NCBI RefSeq assembly: GCF_003626635.1
Contig: NZ_RAZT01000001.1
Location: 558,001-622,000, forward strand
Direction: 5' to 3'
From: Micromonospora musae
GTDB taxonomy: Bacteria > Actinomycetota > Actinomycetes > Mycobacteriales > Micromonosporaceae
Length of the DNA stretch: 64,000 nt
In this document: in pieces, positions 34,493 to 43,807 of the stretch
Numbering within the stretch: position 1 is the first letter of the stretch
How the letters are laid out: each line of letters starts with the position of its first letter
Made by a program: the position numbers and the translations under genes
The notes under the pieces: model-generated
What the model saw: the letters and a program-made list of their open reading frames with translations, nothing else
What the model was told of the DNA's origin: nothing
Database searches by the model: none

Positions 34493-35941
34493 TCAGGGGG
34501 CGATCCCGACGTTCTCGATCCGGCTCCAGCTCCGCTCCTGGCCGGCGGTCATGGCCGGCCAACGCAGCCCGCCCGGGCGCGGGTTGACCCGCGAGGCGTA
34601 GGGGGCGGGACGGAACCGCGGCTCGTAGAAGCAACCGGTGCCGTAGCTGCGGTCGAAGCCGGCGCAGGAGGCCGCGATCGAGGTGGGTGTCGGCTTGCGG
34701 CCGGTGCGCACCCACCCGTCGAGCGCGGAGATCGAGGCGGCGTACTCGGCGTTGCTCAGCTCGCTGTGCTCGGACTCCCGGGTGAAGGTCTGCACCAGGT
34801 GCTCCTCCCGACCGGCGCCCTGCAGACTGGCGCGGTAGGCGGCCTCGTGCTCGACGAACGCCGTCGGGTCGTCGATGGCGTGCAGGGTCAGCACCGGAAT
34901 GGAGACCTTGCCGGTGAGGTCACTGTCGTAGGAGAGGTCGCGTCGGGCGGTCGGGTCGGCGGAGAAGCGCTGCACGCCGGCGTTGAGCGCCGCGTCGTCG
35001 TGTGAGCCGGCGTAGCGGACTCCCTCGTTGCTGAACGGGTTACGCCCGCCGAGCCGAGCGTGGACGATGTCGCGGAAGGTGAAGGTGGCGAACCGCAGGT
35101 GCGATTCCAGCGTGCGCTCCGGCACGCCCGTCACGGCCAGGATGTCGTCGAGGTTGCGCTGCTGCGACGCCGTACGCTCCAGCGGGTCGGAGGCGTAGCC
35201 GGTGCACTCCTGCAGGCGGGCGCGCAGCCCGTCGGTGGTCATGGTGGAGTCGGCTCGCAGGCCCTGCCAGAGCGGGTACTGGGGCTCGCTGGGTCGGGGA
35301 TGGTTCTGGCAGTAGTACTGGTAGACGACGCGCAGGTCGACCCGGTAGTCGTAGCCGCGCGAGCCGCCGCCGAGGACGCCGCTGGTGAGCAGGGCGCCGT
35401 CGTACGGCCCGCGCGCCCCGGCGTAGGTCTCCACGACCTTGGCGGCGACGTCTCCGCCCCACGACTGCCCGTGCACGTACGTCCGCTTCGGCTTGCCGAA
35501 CTCGGTGACGAAGAGGCGGCGGAGGTTCTCGGTGTCGGTGGCGGCCATCCGGGTGCCGTAGCCGCCTCGGCGGTAGGACGAGCCGGCCCAGGCGTAGCCC
35601 TCGTCCACCATGACCGCCCAGCGGTCCAGGTCCTCGACGCTGCGCTGCGGGTCGGACGTGTCGCCCAGGTCCGGCCCGCCGTGGGCGTGCACGACGAGCG
35701 AGCGGTTCCACCGGTTGGGGATGGCGATCGCGTAGTAGGCCCCGTTGACGTCCTGGCCGGTGTAGCAGGTGGCCTTGCCGGTCAGGTTCGCGGGACACTC
35801 GGTCACCGCCGGAGGTGGCGCGTCCGCCTGGGCGGCGGGCGCGACGGTCAGGGCGCCGACCAACGCCGCGCCGAGCAGGGTGACCAGCCCGAGCGGGCGG
35901 CGGGACCGGCGGGCAGGTCGGGTGGTTCTCGACGTGATCAC
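34493..35941 (-). CDS. Secreted alpha/beta hydrolase
   Basis: A 482-residue exported hydrolase. The GTG at 35941 has GAGGAG seven bases upstream and opens a signal peptide with twin-Arg-like head (RPARRSRRPLGLV) and cleavage near AQA-DA. LVVHAHGGPDLGD is the oxyanion region; YVHGQSWGGDVAAKV holds the nucleophile Ser; SIPVLTLHAIDDPTAFVEH the Asp; and SEHSELSNAEY the likely His. Six Cys in the mature part suggest disulfides. It is large for a simple esterase; a peptidase or a tannase/feruloyl-esterase-like role is possible. I cannot assign a substrate. Transcribed alone. Confidence 0.78.
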   Translation of the reverse strand: MITSRTTRPARRSRRPLGLVTLLGAALVGALTVAPAAQADAPPPAVTECPANLTGKATCYTGQDVNGAYYAIAIPNRWNRSLVVHAHGGPDLGDTSDPQRSVEDLDRWAVMVDEGYAWAGSSYRRGGYGTRMAATDTENLRRLFVTEFGKPKRTYVHGQSWGGDVAAKVVETYAGARGPYDGALLTSGVLGGGSRGYDYRVDLRVVYQYYCQNHPRPSEPQYPLWQGLRADSTMTTDGLRARLQECTGYASDPLERTASQQRNLDDILAVTGVPERTLESHLRFATFTFRDIVHARLGGRNPFSNEGVRYAGSHDDAALNAGVQRFSADPTARRDLSYDSDLTGKVSIPVLTLHAIDDPTAFVEHEAAYRASLQGAGREEHLVQTFTRESEHSELSNAEYAASISALDGWVRTGRKPTPTSIAASCAGFDRSYGTGCFYEPRFRPAPYASRVNPRPGGLRWPAMTAGQERSWSRIENVGIAP

Positions 35942-36105
35942 GGCAGGGCTCCTCGTCCTCACCGGCGCATCGATGCGCCTCGCTGCGAGGTTAGGCAGGG
36001 TCTCCGGCAAACGTGATCATTGCGTTCATACTGTTCATCGACGCTCTCTTCACCCGGGACACATCGTCGCGTCGGGCGCGGCGGGAACCAGCGGGCAGCC
36101 TCGGC

Positions 36106-37281
36106 TCAGCCCTTCGGGCGGAGCGCGTCGACCCGGGCAACCGCCTGGTCGATCCGCTCCTGAGTGAGCTGCCCGCGGCGGACCAGGTCGACCACCGCGT
36201 TCACCGTCTTGTCGACGATGCCCGGGTCGAACACCTGCTGGTTGGCGAAGACGAGCAGGTCGACGCCGGCCTGCAATGCCCGGCGGACGGCGTCGGCGGA
36301 GCCGTGCCGGCGGGTGATGGCAGCGGCCTGCATGTCGTCGCTGACCACCGGGCCCTGCCAGCCCAGTTCGCCGCGCAGCAGCTTCGTGACGGTTGCTGGC
36401 GACAGTGACGCGGGCAGGTTCGGATCCAGCTGCTTGTTGAGCACGTGCGCGACGAGCACCGAGTCCGCCGCGCCCGCCCGGATCAGTCGCCGGAACGGTT
36501 CCAGCTCGACGGGCTTCCAGGTGGAGCTGACGTCGACGACCTCGAAGTCGGTGTTGCCGGCGGCGCTGCCGATGCCCGGGAAGTGTTTGAGCGAGGTCTT
36601 GACGCCCGCAGTGCGGTGGGCGTGGATCTCCTCGGTGGCGTTGCTGACCACGACGTCGGGGTTCGCGGAGAAGCTGCGGTCGAGCCGTCCGATCGCCCGG
36701 CTCTCGGGGTTGACGTTCAGGTCGACGACCGGCGCGTAGTTGAGGTTGACACCGATTCGCGTGAGGCTCGCGACCAGTCCCCGCGCCCACTCGCGCGTCG
36801 CCGCCGGCGAGTTCTCGGCACCGATCTCGGCCTCGGACCTGGTGGCGGGAAAGCCGTTGTCCGGCTTCAAGCGGGAGGTGCGTCCACCTTCCTGGTCGAT
36901 CGACACGATCAACCGGCGGCCCGGCGCGGCGTTCTTCAGGTCCCGGATCAGCGTCGTGACCTGCTGCGGTGAGCGGATGTTGCGTTCGGTGTCCGTCCGC
37001 AGGTCGCGGTCGAAGAGGATCACCCCGCCGAGGCCGTTGCGGATCGCCCTGATGATCCAGTCATCGCGACCCACGGAGTCGCCGCGGAAGCCCACCACGA
37101 GCAGACTCGCGATCTTCCGGCGAAGCGCTGCCTCATCCAGCTGTCCGTTGGTGGTTGGGTGGGTCGGCTGTGGTGTGGGGGGCGTGGTGGACTGGCTGGC
37201 CTGGCAGGCCGTCAGCGCGGCCACGGCGGCCGAGCCGGCTCCCGCGAGCAGCAACCGGCGCGGCATACGCACTCTGTCCAC
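36106..37281 (-). CDS. Glycoside hydrolase family 3 lipoprotein (NagZ-like) with altered catalytic motif
   Basis: A 391-residue lipoprotein. The N-terminus has MPRRLLLAGAG and lipobox LTAC (Cys26), then a Pro/Thr linker. The GH3 barrel has VSIDQEGGRTSRL, NYAPVVDLNVNPESRAIG, TSLKHFPGIG (232-236 is KHFPG) and the nucleophile region VVSDDMQAAAI (Ser-Asp-Asp 314-316). NagZ enzymes have KHFPGHG followed by Asp-Ser-His, whose His is the acid/base. Here the segment reads GIGSAAGNTDF, so that His dyad is missing. Similar replacements occur in some actinobacterial paralogues. Activity as beta-N-acetylglucosaminidase is therefore uncertain. The start is GTG 37281; the ATG at 37266 is an alternative. 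Confidence 0.85.
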   Translation of the reverse strand: MDRVRMPRRLLLAGAGSAAVAALTACQASQSTTPPTPQPTHPTTNGQLDEAALRRKIASLLVVGFRGDSVGRDDWIIRAIRNGLGGVILFDRDLRTDTERNIRSPQQVTTLIRDLKNAAPGRRLIVSIDQEGGRTSRLKPDNGFPATRSEAEIGAENSPAATREWARGLVASLTRIGVNLNYAPVVDLNVNPESRAIGRLDRSFSANPDVVVSNATEEIHAHRTAGVKTSLKHFPGIGSAAGNTDFEVVDVSSTWKPVELEPFRRLIRAGAADSVLVAHVLNKQLDPNLPASLSPATVTKLLRGELGWQGPVVSDDMQAAAITRRHGSADAVRRALQAGVDLLVFANQQVFDPGIVDKTVNAVVDLVRRGQLTQERIDQAVARVDALRPKG

Positions 37282-37376
37282 GACCGCACGCTACGACCCA
37301 CCCAGGCCCCGGCGACGAGCGAACGCGAAAGTCTCACCCATTCGATGTGGGGGTTGATCCGTCGTCTCGGCACCGG

Positions 37377-37973
37377 CTACGAGGCCAGCACCAGTTCGCG
37401 GAGCTTGCCGTCGAGCGCCGCCGCGTCCACCCCGCCGGGCCAGCCCCGCAGCAGCGCGCCGCCCTTGGCGATCACCACCACGGTCGGAGGTTCACGCACG
37501 GCGTACGACCGCGCGATGGCGCCGTCCTCGTCGAGCACGACCGGATACTCCACCCGGTGCTCCCGCAGGTACTGCTGCAACTCCTGCGGTTCGTCCTCGG
37601 TGGCCACCCCGACGAAGACGACCTTGTCCCGGTGGGTGCGGGCCAGTTCGCTGAGGGCGTCCTGTCGTTGGGCGCAGAGGGTGCACCACGAGCTGAAGAA
37701 GGTCAGCACCACCGGACGGTCGGCCCACAGGTCGGCGAGGGTGACGGGGCTTCCGTCGGTGAGCGCGCCGGTGACGGCGGGCGCGCCGGGCAGCCCGGAC
37801 GGGGCCGGGCGCAGCGCGAGGTTCGCCGGCGCCGGGCCGGGCAGCGCCGCCGCCCCACCGGCGACGGACTCCGGCTGGGCCGGCGCGTCCTCACCACCGG
37901 AGCAGGCGGCCGAGGAGAGCGCCACCGACAGCGCCAGTACGACGGCGGCCAGCCGGGCGTACCCGCGGGTCAT
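37377..37973 (-). CDS. TlpA-like thioredoxin-fold lipoprotein
   Basis: A 198-residue extracytoplasmic thiol-disulfide protein. A lipobox SAAC near Cys24 anchors it. The thioredoxin domain (about 65-198) has TLADLWADRPVVLTFFSSWC with active site WCTLC, then VFVGVATEDEPQELQQYLRE, EYPVVLDEDGAIARSYAV and the cis-Pro region REPPTVVVIAKGG. It resembles TlpA/ResA reductases that serve cytochrome maturation or protein disulfides. It overlaps the upstream lipoprotein gene by four bases (ATGA), implying a shared function. Confidence 0.87.
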   Translation of the reverse strand: MTRGYARLAAVVLALSVALSSAACSGGEDAPAQPESVAGGAAALPGPAPANLALRPAPSGLPGAPAVTGALTDGSPVTLADLWADRPVVLTFFSSWCTLCAQRQDALSELARTHRDKVVFVGVATEDEPQELQQYLREHRVEYPVVLDEDGAIARSYAVREPPTVVVIAKGGALLRGWPGGVDAAALDGKLRELVLAS

Positions 37974-38401
37974 GAGGGCACCACCGCGACCAGCGCCGGC
38001 CCTTCGCTGTCGTTCGGGGTGAGCGCGATCGGCGGGTGCCCGTCGACGACCAGCTGGTAGGCGCTGCGATCGGCCACCGTGACGGGGACGGCGAACTCGC
38101 AGTACGTGGGCACGCGCTCCACCTCCAGGTCCTCCTTGAAGGTCGCCACCGAGGTGCCCGGCGGCAGGGCGCCCTCGGCCAGGGTTCGGCCGTCGGCGTC
38201 GATCACCTGGAACGGCGACCGGTTGTGGAAGTGGGTGTAGGGGCCGGTGCCGGCGCACTCCACGCCCTCCGGCCGGATGTTGATGTCCCGGACGAGAACC
38301 CGCACGGTCGTCGCCGAACGGGCCTCCTCGGCGTCGCCGCACGCGGTCAGCGCGCCGGTCGCCAGCGACGGCAGCAACAGCGCTGCGAGCAGACGCCGCA
38401 T
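37970..38401 (-). CDS. Lipoprotein of unknown function, partner of the TlpA-like protein
   Basis: A 143-residue lipoprotein with lipobox LTAC (Cys21). The mature part is beta-rich: TTVRVLVRDINIRPEGVECA, THFHNRSPFQVIDADG, and PTYCEFAVPVTVADRSAYQL. Two Cys, in ECAG and YCEF, could form a disulfide that the TlpA-like partner reduces or oxidises. The His pair in THFHN could bind metal. I recognise no family. It is first of a two-gene operon; the hairpin upstream terminates the protease gene. Confidence 0.65.
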   Translation of the reverse strand: MRRLLAALLLPSLATGALTACGDAEEARSATTVRVLVRDINIRPEGVECAGTGPYTHFHNRSPFQVIDADGRTLAEGALPPGTSVATFKEDLEVERVPTYCEFAVPVTVADRSAYQLVVDGHPPIALTPNDSEGPALVAVVPS

Positions 38402-38424
38402 CAGTCCTCCAGATCGTTCGGTGG

Positions 38425-38477
38425 CCGCAGGCCCGGAGCGGTGGGCAGGTGATCATCCCACCGCCCCGGGCCTGCGG
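38425..38477 (-). terminator. Terminator hairpin of the M6-like protease gene
   Basis: A long stem: outer 12-bp arms (38425-38436 and 38466-38477) and inner 8-bp arms (38438-38445 and 38457-38464) around an 11-nt loop, 27 bp past the stop at 38505. Confidence 0.75.
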
Positions 38478-38504
38478 GCAGGTCTCCCGTCGCGCCCTGG
38501 GGCG

Positions 38505-40565
38505 TCAGCCGAGCTGCGCGCGGGGCCGCTCGACCCGGCACTGGCTGGTGACGGTCTTGCTGGGGTCGCTCTCCGAGGTGGCGGTCAGCGTCACCAGGGT
38601 GGTCGGGCTCGCCTTCTTGCTGGCGCCCACCGACACGTCGACCGACGTCTTGTCGCCGAACTCGGCCGTGGCCAGTTCGTTCGGCAGCTCGACCTGCCAG
38701 CCCTTGCCTCCGACGCTCGCCGAGAGCCGGTACACGTCGGACTTCAGGTACGCGCTGGCGTCCTCCGGGTGCGGCTGCCCGCCGGCCACGTACCGACCGG
38801 TGTTGGTCAGGTCGAACGAGCAGGTCGCGCCCTTGCCGCTCGGCTTGCCCCGGGTCTCCAGGTGGCCCTTGGACAGCTTCACGCCGTGCCGGCTCGGACC
38901 GGCGCCGTCCAGCGAACGGACCGCCACCGTGTACGACAGCACGCCGGCGCGGTCCCGGCGGAGGTTGAGCACGTAGAAGTGCAGCCGGTTGGCCTCGTCC
39001 ACGTACTCGTACTCGCTGCCGGAGTTGGCGCCCGCGTGGAACAGCGCGTCGGAGAGCTGCCGGTAGTCACCCATGGTGATCTTCTGCGGGGTGCCGTCCG
39101 GCTGGTAGAAGTCCACCATGTCGATGTCCTGCGGGTTGGCGTCGACGACCCAGACGAACGGCGCGCTGTCGGCGTTCTTCGTCTTGCTGATCAGTACGCC
39201 GTTGTCGGGCGTGAACGAGTCTGCGCCCATCCGGTCGACGACCTCGACGGTGTAGTTGTTGTAGCGGCCACCGTCGCAGAGCGGGTCGGTCGCCACGGTG
39301 CACGCCGGTGAGCGGTCGGCGTCCATGGCGATGTTGATGCCGGTCAGCCCGTTCTCACCCGCGTCCACCGCGCGGGCGGTCACGTCGGCGACGACCATGC
39401 CCGACGTGCCGAGCGCCTCCCGCGAGAGCCGCAGCGCGTGCTCCTCACCGAGCAGCCCGATCTTCAACTTGTCCCGCAGCGTGTGCAGCGACCCCATGGA
39501 TCCGCCGTTCACCGGCGGGATCTGCCAGCGGGTGTGCGGGCCGCCGGGGCCGTTGAACGAGCCGCGCGACATCATGCTCCAGATGCCGGTGTACGCGCGA
39601 CGCAGTGGGGTGCCGTACGGGTTGTTGTAGTTGTCGCCGATGCTCAGCAGGTGGCTCAGCTCGTGGGCGTAGACGCCCATGCCCGAGCTCTCCGCCTGCG
39701 TCGACGAGCCGCCGCCCGCGTTCGGCCAGATGGTGGCCGCCGCCTTCCAGGACGTCCAGGGGACGTAGCGGGTCGACGCCCAGTTGGGCAGCGCGGGGTC
39801 CGGCGGGCCCCAGGCGTCCGGCACGTCCTCCTTGGTCTGGAACATCATCTGGCCGAACTCCTGCCAGGTGGAGGACTCGTCCTGGCCGGCGGAGAGGATG
39901 AAGACCAGCTCGAAGCTGTCGGCCACCTCCTCGCCGACCGCGGCGCGCCAGGCGCCCAGACCGTCGGTGCGGATGTTCTTCGCACACGTGTCGCCCGCCG
40001 GGCAGGCGCCGGGGTTGAAGCCGTTGTCGATGCCGTACTGGTAGGACTTCGCCGGCATCTCGTACGGGCCGAAGCCGGTGAGGTCGACGCCGTAGCGGCC
40101 GTTGGAGTCCTGCATCCAGTACTCGTGCAGGGTGTGTCCCTTGTTCAGGTCGCCCGGCTTGTTGAGGAAGTCGGTGTAGAACTGCGAGACCTGGGTTCGG
40201 GGCACGTTGGTGGCGCTCGCCTGCGGGTTGCCGAAGACCGTCGAGCCGGCGGGCTGGGTGATGACGAAGGGCTGGTCGACGTAGTCCAGGGTGACCAGGG
40301 CGATGTTGAAGTTGCGGACGGATCCGCGCACGTTCGGGTCGGCCCAGTTCTTGCCCGGAACCCGCTTGTAGTCGTCCCAGGTCATCGAGTCCGGGTTCTG
40401 CCAGTTCTGCGGATCGATGGCCTGGAAGGGCGCGGGACCGTCCGGCGGATGGCCACCTGGTGCGGCGGTGGCCGGCCCGGTGGCGCCGGTCGCGACGAGG
40501 ACGGTCGCGACTGAAGCGGCCATCACCGAACGCCACACCGCGCGCCTGGAGGGCAGAAGGTGCAT
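38505..40565 (-). CDS. Secreted M6-family (immune inhibitor A-like) metalloprotease
   Basis: A 686-residue secreted zinc protease. The ATG at 40565 has GAGAGGT upstream and opens a signal peptide (SRRAVWRSVMAASVATVLVA, cleavage near ATAAPG). The catalytic domain holds AHELSHLLSIGDNYNN with HELSH at 301-305 and a nearby Asp311, and LRRAYTGIWSMMSRGSFNGP as the Met-turn region. The C-terminal third (about 540-686) is a beta-sandwich ending in Cys-containing strands, probably substrate binding or NEW3-like. Family members degrade extracellular proteins. It is monocistronic, divergent from a secreted hydrolase at 40913. Confidence 0.87.
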   Translation of the reverse strand: MHLLPSRRAVWRSVMAASVATVLVATGATGPATAAPGGHPPDGPAPFQAIDPQNWQNPDSMTWDDYKRVPGKNWADPNVRGSVRNFNIALVTLDYVDQPFVITQPAGSTVFGNPQASATNVPRTQVSQFYTDFLNKPGDLNKGHTLHEYWMQDSNGRYGVDLTGFGPYEMPAKSYQYGIDNGFNPGACPAGDTCAKNIRTDGLGAWRAAVGEEVADSFELVFILSAGQDESSTWQEFGQMMFQTKEDVPDAWGPPDPALPNWASTRYVPWTSWKAAATIWPNAGGGSSTQAESSGMGVYAHELSHLLSIGDNYNNPYGTPLRRAYTGIWSMMSRGSFNGPGGPHTRWQIPPVNGGSMGSLHTLRDKLKIGLLGEEHALRLSREALGTSGMVVADVTARAVDAGENGLTGINIAMDADRSPACTVATDPLCDGGRYNNYTVEVVDRMGADSFTPDNGVLISKTKNADSAPFVWVVDANPQDIDMVDFYQPDGTPQKITMGDYRQLSDALFHAGANSGSEYEYVDEANRLHFYVLNLRRDRAGVLSYTVAVRSLDGAGPSRHGVKLSKGHLETRGKPSGKGATCSFDLTNTGRYVAGGQPHPEDASAYLKSDVYRLSASVGGKGWQVELPNELATAEFGDKTSVDVSVGASKKASPTTLVTLTATSESDPSKTVTSQCRVERPRAQLG

Positions 40566-40912
40566 CAGATCACCTCTCAGGTCGGGGGTTGGAGAAGGCG
40601 GGGCGATCGACGGCCGATGACGCTCACCGTCCACATGATCACTCCAAGTTTCGAATCTAGGAGTCGACCCGTCCCCGGTCACTGTGCAGATGTCGGCACG
40701 TGGACCGGGTCGCGTTCCGACACCTGCAGGAGACGGGTTTGCGTCGGTTCCACCGGCACGTCGGAACCGACGGCCTCGCAGTTGGATCACCTCTTGCCGA
40801 TGGCCGGTACCGGGCGTAGGAAGAACACCACCCCGCACCCGGTCCGCGCCCGCCTCCGCCTCGCACCTCACCGGGTGTCCATCCACTGAGTCCACCGTCG
40901 AAGGAGATGCGT
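40566..40912. other. 347-bp divergent promoter region
   Basis: It holds the promoters of the protease and the secreted hydrolase. The AT-richer patch at about 40636-40663 is the likely promoter area of the protease. I see no gene, clear palindrome or repeat. Confidence 0.5.
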
Positions 40913-42949
40913 GTGACGATCCGCAGCCGGCTCCGTCTTTCCGTGTCCGCGCTGGTGACCGCCGGTGTCGTGCTGCTCGGCACGGCCGCCGCCGCGACCC
41001 CGCCCGGCGGTCCGACGCATCCCGCCACCAACGGCGACTGTGATCCGATCGACCCGACCGCCTGCCTGCTGCCGTTCCCGAACGACTACTTCACCGTGCC
41101 CGATCCGGCCAGCCCGACCGGCAAGCGGGTGCGGCTCACGGCCGACGCGATGCCGTCGAACGTGCAGGGCGTCCCGATCGACCCGACGGAGTGGAACCGG
41201 CAGGACGGGTTCAGTCCCGGCTCACCGATCCTCGTGCACGTGCCCGGCCTCGACGCGGCGGCCACCGGGATCGCCCCGGTCACCGACATCGGCCGCTCGC
41301 TCGCCCCGGACGCGCCGATCGTGCTCGTCAACAGCGCCACCGGCGAACGCACGCCGTACTGGGCGGAGCTGGACGCGCACGGCACCGGTCAGCCCGACCG
41401 GCAGCTGCTCATCATCCGCCCGGCGGTGGCGCTCGCCGAGGGCACCCGGTACGTCGTGGGCCTGCGCGGCATGCGCGACGCGCAGCGGTCGGTGATCCCC
41501 ACGCCGAAGGCGTTCAAGTCCTACCTCACCGGCGCCGGTCTCGGCCGCCGGGATCCCCGCGTGCCCCAACTGAAGCGAGTCTTCGCCGACCTGAGCCGAG
41601 CCGGCGTCAAGCGTCACAACCTCTATCTGGCCTGGGACTTCACCGTGGCCAGCCGGCAGGGTCTGACCGGGCGGATGTTGAGCATCCGCGACAGCGCGTT
41701 CGGCGCTCTGCGCGCCGCGGCACCGCCGGTCACCGTCAGCCAGGTCACCGACTACACGCCGGAGCAGGACCCGCGGATCGCGCGGCAGGTGGTCGGCACG
41801 GTCGGCGTGCCGTCGTACCTGACCGGCGACGGTGGCCCCGGCTCGCGGCTGCACTACGGGCCGACCCGCGGCGACGGGACGCCGCCGACCAGGTACGCGC
41901 TGCCCACGCCGTCGGGTGCGACGGTGCAGGCGGACTTCGTCTGCAACATCCCGCGCAGCGCCTCCGCGTCCCGCCCGGCACACCTGTCGCTCTACGGCCA
42001 CGGGCTGCTCGGCAAGCCGACCGAGATCAACGCCGGCAACGTCAAGACGATGTCGGCCACCTACGACTTCACGTTCTGCGCCACCAGTTGGATCGGCATG
42101 GCCGACGCCGACGTTCCCTACGTGGCCGACACCTTCGCCGACCTCAGCGCCTTCCCCGCCGTGGTGGACCGCCTGCAGCAGAGTTACCTGAACTTCCTCT
42201 TCCTGGGCCGGGCGATGATCCACCGCAAGGGGTTCGCCGCCGAACCGGCGTTCCAGGACGCTCACGGACGGCCGCTGATCGACGTGGCGGGCGGCCTGCA
42301 CTACGACGGCAACAGTCAGGGTGGGATCAACGGTGGCGCGCTCACCGCCATCGCCCAGGACTGGACCCGCTCGGTGCTCGGCGTTCCGGCCATGAACTAC
42401 TCCACGCTGCTGCAGCGCAGCGTGGACTTCGCCCCGTTCCAGCAGATCATGGACGGCTCCTACCCGGATCGCGCCGACCAACAGCTGATCTTCGCCCTGC
42501 TGCAGATGCTCTGGGACCGGTCGGAGGCGAACGGGTACGCCCAGCACATGACCGAACGGCCGCTGCCGCGCACCCCCGCACATCAGGTGCTCATGCACGT
42601 GGCCTTCGGCGACCAGCAGGTCTCCCCCGCCGCGGCCGAGGTCCAGGCGCGCACCATCGGCGCTCGACTGCACAGACCTGCCCTCGCCGCCGGCTGGTCG
42701 GCCGACGTGAAGCCCTACTGGGGCATCAGGCCGATCGCGAGGTACCCGTACACCGGCTCGGCGATCGTGATCTGGAACAGCGGCGCGGCGTACGCGCCAC
42801 CGACGACGAACCTCGCCCCGGCCGGTCCCGAGTACGGCGACGACCCGCACGAGTTCCCGCGCGCCCAGCCCGGAGCGCAGCAACAGAAGGCGACGTTCCT
42901 GCTCACCGGCAAGGTCATCGACGTCTGCGCCGGTCGACCCTGCGCATGA
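40913..42949 (+). CDS. Large secreted alpha/beta hydrolase
   Basis: A 678-residue exported hydrolase. An ATG at 40907 touches AAGGAG (40901-40906) directly, which is too close; the in-frame GTG at 40913 is six bases from it, so the ribosome binding site decides for GTG. The signal peptide covers about 1-28. Early segments LLPFPNDYFTVPDPASPTG and LLIIRPAVALAEGTRYVV recall Ig-like or bacterial lipase-associated domains; LSLYGHGLLGKPTE is the oxyanion region, and LHYDGNSQGGINGGAL carries the nucleophile Ser in GNSQG. Asp and His were not assigned. It probably cleaves an ester or peptide outside the cell. A terminator hairpin follows. Confidence 0.75.
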   Translation: MTIRSRLRLSVSALVTAGVVLLGTAAAATPPGGPTHPATNGDCDPIDPTACLLPFPNDYFTVPDPASPTGKRVRLTADAMPSNVQGVPIDPTEWNRQDGFSPGSPILVHVPGLDAAATGIAPVTDIGRSLAPDAPIVLVNSATGERTPYWAELDAHGTGQPDRQLLIIRPAVALAEGTRYVVGLRGMRDAQRSVIPTPKAFKSYLTGAGLGRRDPRVPQLKRVFADLSRAGVKRHNLYLAWDFTVASRQGLTGRMLSIRDSAFGALRAAAPPVTVSQVTDYTPEQDPRIARQVVGTVGVPSYLTGDGGPGSRLHYGPTRGDGTPPTRYALPTPSGATVQADFVCNIPRSASASRPAHLSLYGHGLLGKPTEINAGNVKTMSATYDFTFCATSWIGMADADVPYVADTFADLSAFPAVVDRLQQSYLNFLFLGRAMIHRKGFAAEPAFQDAHGRPLIDVAGGLHYDGNSQGGINGGALTAIAQDWTRSVLGVPAMNYSTLLQRSVDFAPFQQIMDGSYPDRADQQLIFALLQMLWDRSEANGYAQHMTERPLPRTPAHQVLMHVAFGDQQVSPAAAEVQARTIGARLHRPALAAGWSADVKPYWGIRPIARYPYTGSAIVIWNSGAAYAPPTTNLAPAGPEYGDDPHEFPRAQPGAQQQKATFLLTGKVIDVCAGRPCA

Positions 42950-43288
42950 CTCGGGCCCGCCCGACGCGGCACGCGCCGCGTCGGGCGGTTCGCCGTCGAC
43001 CGAGGTCTCGGCGCGCCCGGCCCTCGAGAGCCTCCATATCCCATTTCGGGAACTCCGGTTGCTCCGCTGCCCGCTGCCGGAGACCGCCGCTGACCTGCTC
43101 ATCGCGTCGCCCTCGCCGGCCTGGGCCGTGCCCACCGGTGGGCCCCTCCCATCCGTAGCCGCGCTCGCAGTGGTCGGTGTACGTCGAGGCCTGTCAACCT
43201 TCGGGCCCCCTTCCGCGTCGTCTTCGGTGACAGCGCGGCGGGCGGGGAGGGAGCGGCAGGATGGGCGGTCACGGCGAGGGGGCGGCGG
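42950..43288. other. 339-bp intergenic region upstream of the sigma factor gene
   Basis: It contains the terminator at 42957-42988 and then GC-rich sequence up to the sigma factor GTG at 43289. I found no convincing ECF-type promoter or short gene. The probable sigma promoter lies in about 43150-43280. Confidence 0.5.
42957..42988 (+). terminator. Terminator hairpin of the secreted hydrolase gene
   Basis: Perfect 14-bp arms (CCGCCCGACGCGGC at 42957-42970, complement at 42975-42988) with loop ACGC, 7 bp after the stop. Confidence 0.75.
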
Positions 43289-43807
43289 GTGGATGACGGC
43301 GGTTTTCGCGAGTTCGTCGAGGTGCGCTACGGCGATCTGCTGCGAACGGCGTACCTGTTGACCGGTAGCCGGGACACGGCGCAGGACCTGGTGCACGACG
43401 CCCTGCTCAAGGCGATGCGGCATTGGCGCACGGTCGATGACCCGATGGCGTACGTGCGCCGGTCGATGGTCAACGAGCGGACAAGTCGGTGGCGGCGATT
43501 CGGGATGCGCGAGCTGCTGACCGCGGCCGTGCCGGATCGGTCTCGCCCGGACTCCACCGAGGCGGTCGTTGTTCGGGACGAACTGCTGGCGGCTCTGGAT
43601 CAGCTGCCCGCGCGGATGCGGGCGGTGCTGGTACTGCGGTATTGGGAGGACCTTTCCGAAGCTGAGGTCGCGGCGACGATGGGCTGCTCCGTCGGGACGG
43701 TGAAGAGCCAGGCCGCGCGTGGGCTGGCTCGGTTGCGTGCGGTGCTGCAGCCGGCCCCGGTTGCTCGGCCGGGGTTCGGTGGCGAGTTGATGGGGGATCG
43801 GGCATGA
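43289..43807 (+). CDS. SigE-family RNA polymerase sigma factor (ECF type)
   Basis: A 172-residue sigma-70 family protein of the small SigE type common in Streptomyces and Micromonospora. Region 2 (about 5-70) reads FVEVRYGDLLRTAYLLTGSR and DLVHDALLKAMRHW; region 4 (about 105-158) reads LPARMRAVLVLRYWEDLSEA and EVAATMGCSVGTVKSQAARG. The GTG start is preceded by a G-rich stretch at fair spacing. It overlaps the downstream membrane-protein gene by four bases (ATGA), the arrangement expected for sigma and anti-sigma pairs. The stimulus is unknown. Confidence 0.93.
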   Translation: MDDGGFREFVEVRYGDLLRTAYLLTGSRDTAQDLVHDALLKAMRHWRTVDDPMAYVRRSMVNERTSRWRRFGMRELLTAAVPDRSRPDSTEAVVVRDELLAALDQLPARMRAVLVLRYWEDLSEAEVAATMGCSVGTVKSQAARGLARLRAVLQPAPVARPGFGGELMGDRA

